NCBI GenBank assembly: GCA_945870465.1
Contig: CAMBSS010000171.1
Span: 1 to 8,799 of the forward strand
Origin: Bordetella parapertussis
GTDB taxonomy: Bacteria > Pseudomonadota > Gammaproteobacteria > Burkholderiales > SG8-41
DNA: 8,799 nt
Direction: 5' to 3'
Position 1 is the stretch's first letter; each line of letters starts with the position of its first letter. Under the pieces are notes generated by a model that saw only the letters and a program-made list of their open reading frames with translations, had not been told where the DNA came from and made no database searches. Both the position numbers and the translations under genes were made by a program. Below are positions 5,367 to 8,799 of this stretch, piece by piece.

Positions 5367-6347
5367 ATGAATTCAAATTACATACAGGCAGGGTTGATGG
5401 CGGGTGCGCTCGTTGCGTGCGCGATGCCGGTGTGCGCCCAGGACGCGAAAAATTATCCGAACCGGCCGGTCCGGCTGGTGGTCCCGTACGCACCGGGCGG
5501 CACGACTGATTTTGCGGCGCGGCTGCTGGCTGCGAAGCTGGCGGAAACACTGGGACAGACTGTGGTTGTCGACAACCGTCCTGGCGCGGGCTCCATCATC
5601 GGGTCGGACCTCGTAGCCAAGGCGATTCCCGACGGCTACACATTGTTGATGGTCGATACCGGTTTCAGTGTGACGCCGGCCCTCTACGCCAAGCTGCCGT
5701 TCGATGCGGGCAAGGATTTCATGCCGGTGACGGAAGCGATGCGCGTTTCCAACTGGCTGATCGTGCCGGCGTCGCTGGCGGCGCGTTCGGTGAACGATCT
5801 GGTTGCGCTGGCGAAAGCGAAGCCCGGTGTGCTGACGTTCGGCTCGGGCGGCGTGGGCTCGCCTTTTCACATGGCGGGCGAGCAATTCAAGATCGCGGCG
5901 AAGCTCGACATCGTGCACGTGCCGTACAAAGGCGGCGGTCCCGCATTGACCGATCTGATCGGCGCACATATCTCGATGCTGTTTCCGACGATGACGATCG
6001 CGCTGCCGCATGTGAATGCCAGCCGGCTGCGCGCGCTGGCGGTGATCGCGCCCAAACGTTCGGCCGCGCAGCCGGACGTGCCAACGATGGCGGAATCCGG
6101 CTACGCGGGCGTAACCATGACTTCATGGTACGGCGTGATGGCACCCACCGGCGTGCCGCGTCCTTTGGTGGAAAAACTCGCTGGTGAAATCAGCAAAGTT
6201 CTCGCGCTGCCGGACGTGAAGGAGCGCCTGGCTACCCAGTTAGCCGAGCCCGTCGGCAGCACGCCGGCGGCGTTCGGCAAACTGGTCATCGGAGAAATCG
6301 CGACGTGGACCGCCGTCGCCAAAGCGGGCGGCATCAAAGCGGAATAA
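5367..6347 (+). CDS. Bug-type tripartite tricarboxylate transporter (TTT) substrate-binding protein
   Basis: A 326-residue periplasmic solute receptor of the Bug family, at the usual family length. Residues 1-24 form a signal peptide (hydrophobic 8-21, likely cleavage after VCA24), but the n-region has no lysine or arginine, which is unusual. The mature protein starts with the family hallmark YPNRPVRLVVPYAPGGTTDFAARLLA (within 30-55). LGQTVVVDNRPGAGSIIGSDLVAKA (62-86) and PDGYTLL (88-94) follow. Later hallmarks are FGSGGVGSPFHMAGEQFK (158-175), VPYKGGGPALTDLIGAHI (185-202) and the C-terminal SWYGVMAPTGVPRPLVEKL (253-271). Known members bind carboxylates such as citrate, aromatic acids or amino acids. 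The membrane partners (TctA/TctB type) are not in the window, so this is an orphan receptor, as is common in Burkholderiales. The ligand is unknown; neighbours suggest an organic acid. Confidence 0.95.
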   Translation: MNSNYIQAGLMAGALVACAMPVCAQDAKNYPNRPVRLVVPYAPGGTTDFAARLLAAKLAETLGQTVVVDNRPGAGSIIGSDLVAKAIPDGYTLLMVDTGFSVTPALYAKLPFDAGKDFMPVTEAMRVSNWLIVPASLAARSVNDLVALAKAKPGVLTFGSGGVGSPFHMAGEQFKIAAKLDIVHVPYKGGGPALTDLIGAHISMLFPTMTIALPHVNASRLRALAVIAPKRSAAQPDVPTMAESGYAGVTMTSWYGVMAPTGVPRPLVEKLAGEISKVLALPDVKERLATQLAEPVGSTPAAFGKLVIGEIATWTAVAKAGGIKAE

Positions 6348-6353
6348 ATAGCC

Positions 6354-6367
6354 GCGGCAGTTGCCGC
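6354..6367. repeat. Short hairpin GCGGCA-GT-TGCCGC after the Bug gene
   Basis: A 6-bp perfect stem with a 2-nt loop lies 7 bp after the Bug stop codon. No T-run follows. It may stabilise the 3' end of the transcript or act with the next hairpin in termination. Confidence 0.35.
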
Positions 6368-6391
6368 ATCGCATGTCGCATTGACGTGGCA

Positions 6392-6408
6392 GCGCACGGG
6401 CCGTGCGC
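6392..6408 (+). terminator. Candidate weak terminator hairpin
   Basis: GCGCACGG (6392-6399) and CCGTGCGC (6401-6408) form a perfect GC-rich 8-bp dyad with one central base. In RNA a six-pair stem with a five-base loop is more realistic. The tract after it (CCCGTTTCGTT) is only mildly T-rich, so intrinsic termination would be inefficient. It is the best terminator candidate in the window, lying between the Bug and oxidoreductase genes. Confidence 0.35.
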
Positions 6409-6454
6409 CCGTTTCGTTCCTGTGCTAGCTTCCCATCTTTCATTTTCTAGCGGC

Positions 6455-6460
6455 AGGGGA
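6455..6460 (+). promoter_or_regulatory. Ribosome binding site of the oxidoreductase gene
   Basis: AGGGGA lies 7 nt before ATG 6468, a good match in sequence and spacing that fixes the start. No clear promoter is seen in the 120-bp gap, so read-through from the Bug gene is possible. Confidence 0.6.
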
Positions 6461-6467
6461 CGGCAAC

Positions 6468-7475
6468 ATGGGCAACGCAGCGGCATCGTGCAATTGGGGC
6501 GTAGTGGGGTTGGGCTGGGTGGCGGCGGATTTCATCGTGCCCGCCATGATCAAAAGTCCGGGATCGAAACTGGCAGCCTGCCTCGGTAGCTCGCCGGAAA
6601 AATCCCGCGCGTTCGCGCAACGCTTCGGCTTCGCGCGCGCGCACGACAATCTCGACGCGATGCTCAAAGACCCGGACGTAAACGCTTTGTACATAGCCCT
6701 GCCGAACGCGATGCACTACGAAGCCGTCGTCGCCGCCGCCAAGGCCGGCAAAAACATCTTGTGCGAAAAACCTTTCGCCATGAAAGTCGAGCACGCGCGC
6801 GAGATGGTCGCGGCCTGCCGCGACGCCGGCGTCGTGCTGCGCATCGCGCATCAGATCCGTCTCGACGCCGCCATCGTGCGCGCGCGTGAAATCGTGCGCT
6901 CAGGCCGTCTCGGCCGGCTCGCTGAAGTTTCGCTAGAGCGCGGCTCCGCAAACCCCGCGCGCAAGACCTGGCGGCTCGACAACTCGCAAAGCGGCGTCAT
7001 CTTCGACGTCGGCGTGCATCTGCTCGATTTGATTCAATGGGTGACCGGGCAACGCTTCCTCGAAGTGAGCGCCTTCAGCCATCCCGACCGCAAAGCGGGC
7101 CAGTCCGACGATACCGTCACCGTGCTGGGACGTCTCGAAGGCGATTGTCATGCGCTCGCGCGTGCGACGCGCGAAGTGGCGAGCGCGGAGAACAACCTGA
7201 TACTCGAAGGCTCCGAAGCAACGCTCTTCACTTCGGCGCTGCGTTTCGCCAAGGAGCACGTGGTCAGCGTGCGCGATAAAAACGGCGTAACGGCGGAAAC
7301 GTTCTCGCCGAGCCCGGCTTATGAGCTGGAGATACAGGCCTTTGAAAGCGAACTTCGCGGCGAGCGCAGCTTATTGCCGGACGGGGAAGACAGCCTGTAC
7401 ACCGTCGCGGTCACGCAGGCGGTGTTGAAGTCGATCGAAGAGCGGCGCATCGTCACGGTAAACGCCGCGGCTTAA
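6468..7475 (+). CDS. Gfo/Idh/MocA family NAD(P)-dependent oxidoreductase
   Basis: A 335-residue cytoplasmic dehydrogenase of standard family length. The N-terminal Rossmann fold has the dinucleotide motif GVVGLGWVAADFI (11-23). DPDVNALYIALPNAMHYEAVVAAAKAGKNILCEKPFA (within 68-104) follows and contains the diagnostic EKP (100-102), whose lysine is the usual catalytic or substrate-contacting residue. The C-terminal alpha/beta domain carries SGVIFDVGVHLLDLIQWVTG (175-194), in which D180, H184 and D187 match the family's DxGxHxxD signature. Members oxidise or reduce sugars, inositols and related polyols with NAD(P). The substrate here cannot be named. It lies 120 bp after the Bug gene on the same strand and 233 bp before the PrpD gene, so it may handle an intermediate of the imported compound. 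Family is certain, specificity unknown. Confidence 0.95.
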   Translation: MGNAAASCNWGVVGLGWVAADFIVPAMIKSPGSKLAACLGSSPEKSRAFAQRFGFARAHDNLDAMLKDPDVNALYIALPNAMHYEAVVAAAKAGKNILCEKPFAMKVEHAREMVAACRDAGVVLRIAHQIRLDAAIVRAREIVRSGRLGRLAEVSLERGSANPARKTWRLDNSQSGVIFDVGVHLLDLIQWVTGQRFLEVSAFSHPDRKAGQSDDTVTVLGRLEGDCHALARATREVASAENNLILEGSEATLFTSALRFAKEHVVSVRDKNGVTAETFSPSPAYELEIQAFESELRGERSLLPDGEDSLYTVAVTQAVLKSIEERRIVTVNAAA

Positions 7476-7589
7476 TAAACTGCGCGGTAGCCGGCGAACT
7501 GCCCGGTAGCAAAGCGGCCTGCATTTCCATGCCGTCGTATTGCTGCGATGGCACGCGCAAATCTCCGCTCGCGTTCACGATGTGAATAT

Positions 7590-7619
7590 TTGACAAGCCA
7601 GCGCCGCCACGAATATAAG
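7590..7619 (+). promoter_or_regulatory. Near-consensus sigma-70 promoter of the PrpD gene
   Basis: TTGACA (7590-7595, perfect -35) is followed after 18 bp by TATAAG (7614-7619, five of six -10 bases). Transcription would start near 7626, giving a leader of about 83 nt before the GTG at 7709. It is the best promoter in the window and suggests the PrpD gene is a separate transcription unit from the oxidoreductase. Confidence 0.65.
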
Positions 7620-7697
7620 TAAAGCTGAAAATCCGCGCTGACACCGGCGTTTTCAAAAATGTCGACGTATTGATCCCGCTTCTGCCGGCAAAACAAA

Positions 7698-7702
7698 AAG
7701 GG
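7698..7702 (+). promoter_or_regulatory. Ribosome binding site supporting a GTG start
   Basis: AAGGG lies 6 nt before GTG 7709 and 21 nt before the in-frame ATG 7724. Spacing favours the GTG. Confidence 0.55.
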
Positions 7703-7708
7703 CTGCAA

Positions 7709-8799
7709 GTGGAAAATAACTGGATGAACGAGACGCACGCCAATCCCAAGAATGGCGTGACAAGCCAGCTTTGCGGATTTCTGGCGCAGGCCCGGTACGA
7801 AGATTTGCCGGCTTCCACCGTGCATGCCGCGCGTCGCGGACTGCTGGATTGGTTCGGCTGCGTGTTTGCGGGCAGCACGCATCCTTCAGTGGAACTGGTG
7901 ATCGACATGCTGAAGGACGCCGGCGGACGTCCCGAAGCGACGGTCGTGGGCAGAAAACTCAAGCTCGGCATCATGGAAGCGCCGATCGCGAACGGATTTA
8001 TGGGGCACGTGCTCGACTACGACGATACGCATGCGACGACCCTGCACCCGAGTTCTCCCGTGCTGTCGGCGCTGCTTCCCCTCTGCGAGCGCAAGCGCAT
8101 ATCAGGTAAAGAATTAATGCTTGCTTATGTATGCGGGCTTGAGGCCGGTGCGCGCTCGGGGCGCGCTGCGCCTCAGCACCATAAGGGCGGCTGGCACCTG
8201 ACCGGAACGCTCGGCAGCATGGCGGCAGGCGTAGGCGCGGCGAAGCTCCTGGGATGCAGCCACCAGCAGATCACGCATGCAATCGGTATCGCCGCGAGCC
8301 AATCGGCGGGGCTGCAGCAAAACCGCGGCACCATGACGAAGTACCTGCATGCGGGCAAAGCGGCGGTGAACGGATTGATGTCAGGACTGCTTGCGCAACG
8401 CGGGTTTACGGCGTCGGGGGAAGTCATCGAGGGCGCGCGCGGATTCGCCCGCATCTACAGCGAAGTCGCCGCACCCGATGAGTTGGTTGCGGACCTGGGC
8501 AAGCCCTGGGAGATGGACCGCAACGGTTACAAACCCTATGCATCGGCGGTCGTTCTGCACTCGATCGTCGATGCGATGATACAAGTGAGGTCGCAAGCGC
8601 AGGTCGATCCGGCGCAAGTCACCGCAATCCGGATGAGTGTTCATCCTCACGTTGTCGCCATCACCGGCGTCATGGAGCCCGCCACCGGCATGCAGTCGAA
8701 ATTCAGCGTATCGCACAGCGCCGCGATCGGTCTTGCCGATGGCGCCGGCGGCGCCTTCGAATATTCCGACGAAAAAGTGCGCGACCCGGTCATTACGGC
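7709..8799 (+). CDS. MmgE/PrpD family protein (3' end outside window)
   Basis: The frame is open from GTG 7709 to the right edge, 363 codons of a family usually about 450-460 residues long. The family pattern is clear: LCGFLAQARYEDLPASTVHAARRGLLDWFGC (within 21-51), IANGFMGHVLDYDDTHATTLHPSSPVLSALL (93-123), AYVCGLEAGAR (139-149), GWHLTGTLGSMAAGVGAAKLLG (161-182), QNRGTMTKYLHAGKAAVNGLMSGLLAQRGFT (204-234) and YKPYASAVVLHSIVDAMI (274-291). Known members are 2-methylcitrate dehydratase (PrpD) and cis-aconitate decarboxylase; many others are uncharacterised. The 2-methylcitrate partners (prpB, prpC) are not seen here, so calling it PrpD proper is unwarranted. A lyase or dehydratase acting on a tricarboxylate-like substrate would fit the nearby Bug receptor. 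The ATG at 7724 is the alternative start. Confidence 0.92.
   Translation, partial: MENNWMNETHANPKNGVTSQLCGFLAQARYEDLPASTVHAARRGLLDWFGCVFAGSTHPSVELVIDMLKDAGGRPEATVVGRKLKLGIMEAPIANGFMGHVLDYDDTHATTLHPSSPVLSALLPLCERKRISGKELMLAYVCGLEAGARSGRAAPQHHKGGWHLTGTLGSMAAGVGAAKLLGCSHQQITHAIGIAASQSAGLQQNRGTMTKYLHAGKAAVNGLMSGLLAQRGFTASGEVIEGARGFARIYSEVAAPDELVADLGKPWEMDRNGYKPYASAVVLHSIVDAMIQVRSQAQVDPAQVTAIRMSVHPHVVAITGVMEPATGMQSKFSVSHSAAIGLADGAGGAFEYSDEKVRDPVIT

Larger units (their letters stand above)
7476..7708. other. Intergenic region before the PrpD gene
   Basis: No gene on the plus strand is supported in this 233-bp gap. It holds a near-consensus promoter (7590-7619) and a ribosome binding site. On the minus strand an open frame (stop at 7453) reads protein-like residues across about 7470-7660, such as FSFTYIRGGAGLSNIHIVNA. 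It has no recognisable family, and its upstream part is antisense to the PrpD gene. It may be chance or a gene remnant. Confidence 0.4.

Noticed and set aside
5373..6011. 212-codon minus-strand frame opposite the Bug gene
   Set aside because: It is rich in Arg, His and Gln with no domain, and lies wholly antisense to a confidently identified Bug protein.
6381..6386. TTGACG as a -35 for the oxidoreductase gene
   Set aside because: No acceptable -10 is found 16-19 bp downstream, and the site where it should be is inside the GC-rich hairpin.

Overview
The window is GC-rich, densely packed proteobacterial chromosomal DNA. A Bug-type (tripartite tricarboxylate transporter, TTT) solute-binding protein, an AraC regulator divergent from an MFS transporter, a Gfo/Idh/MocA oxidoreductase and an MmgE/PrpD family protein together suggest a betaproteobacterium, probably Burkholderiales. 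That placement is inferred from gene content only. No rRNA, tRNA, CRISPR array or transposase is visible.

Layout: (1) 1-513, the 3' end of a Ycf46-like AAA+ ATPase. (2) 510-2638, an AraC-type regulator on the minus strand and an MFS transporter on the plus strand, sharing a 65-bp divergent control region with a 25-bp dyad and two ATTGTAAA copies. (3) 2649-2974, a DUF1428 (YbaA-like) gene on the minus strand, broken by what looks like a 34-bp deletion between short direct repeats. (4) 3035-3120, an 86-bp element bounded by 21-bp inverted repeats with one mismatch. (5) 3171-4214, a calcineurin-like metallophosphoesterase. (6) 4221-5209, a minus-strand two-gene operon of dimeric alpha/beta-barrel proteins, one single-module and one tandem. 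(7) 5367-6347, an orphan Bug receptor divergent from that operon. (8) 6468-7475, a Gfo/Idh/MocA oxidoreductase. (9) 7709-8799, an MmgE/PrpD protein that runs off the right edge and is preceded by a near-consensus sigma-70 promoter.

The right half (barrel proteins, Bug receptor, oxidoreductase, PrpD) looks like a catabolic accessory cluster for an unknown carboxylate or other small organic molecule. The left half looks like an efflux or resistance pair beside unrelated genes. All three convergent gene pairs meet with almost no space (a 4-bp overlap, 10 bp and 6 bp) and show no terminator. I see no clear novel defence or mobile system. The most informative features are the DUF1428 deletion with its possible frame-rescuing start, the inverted-repeat element, and the repeated barrel module.
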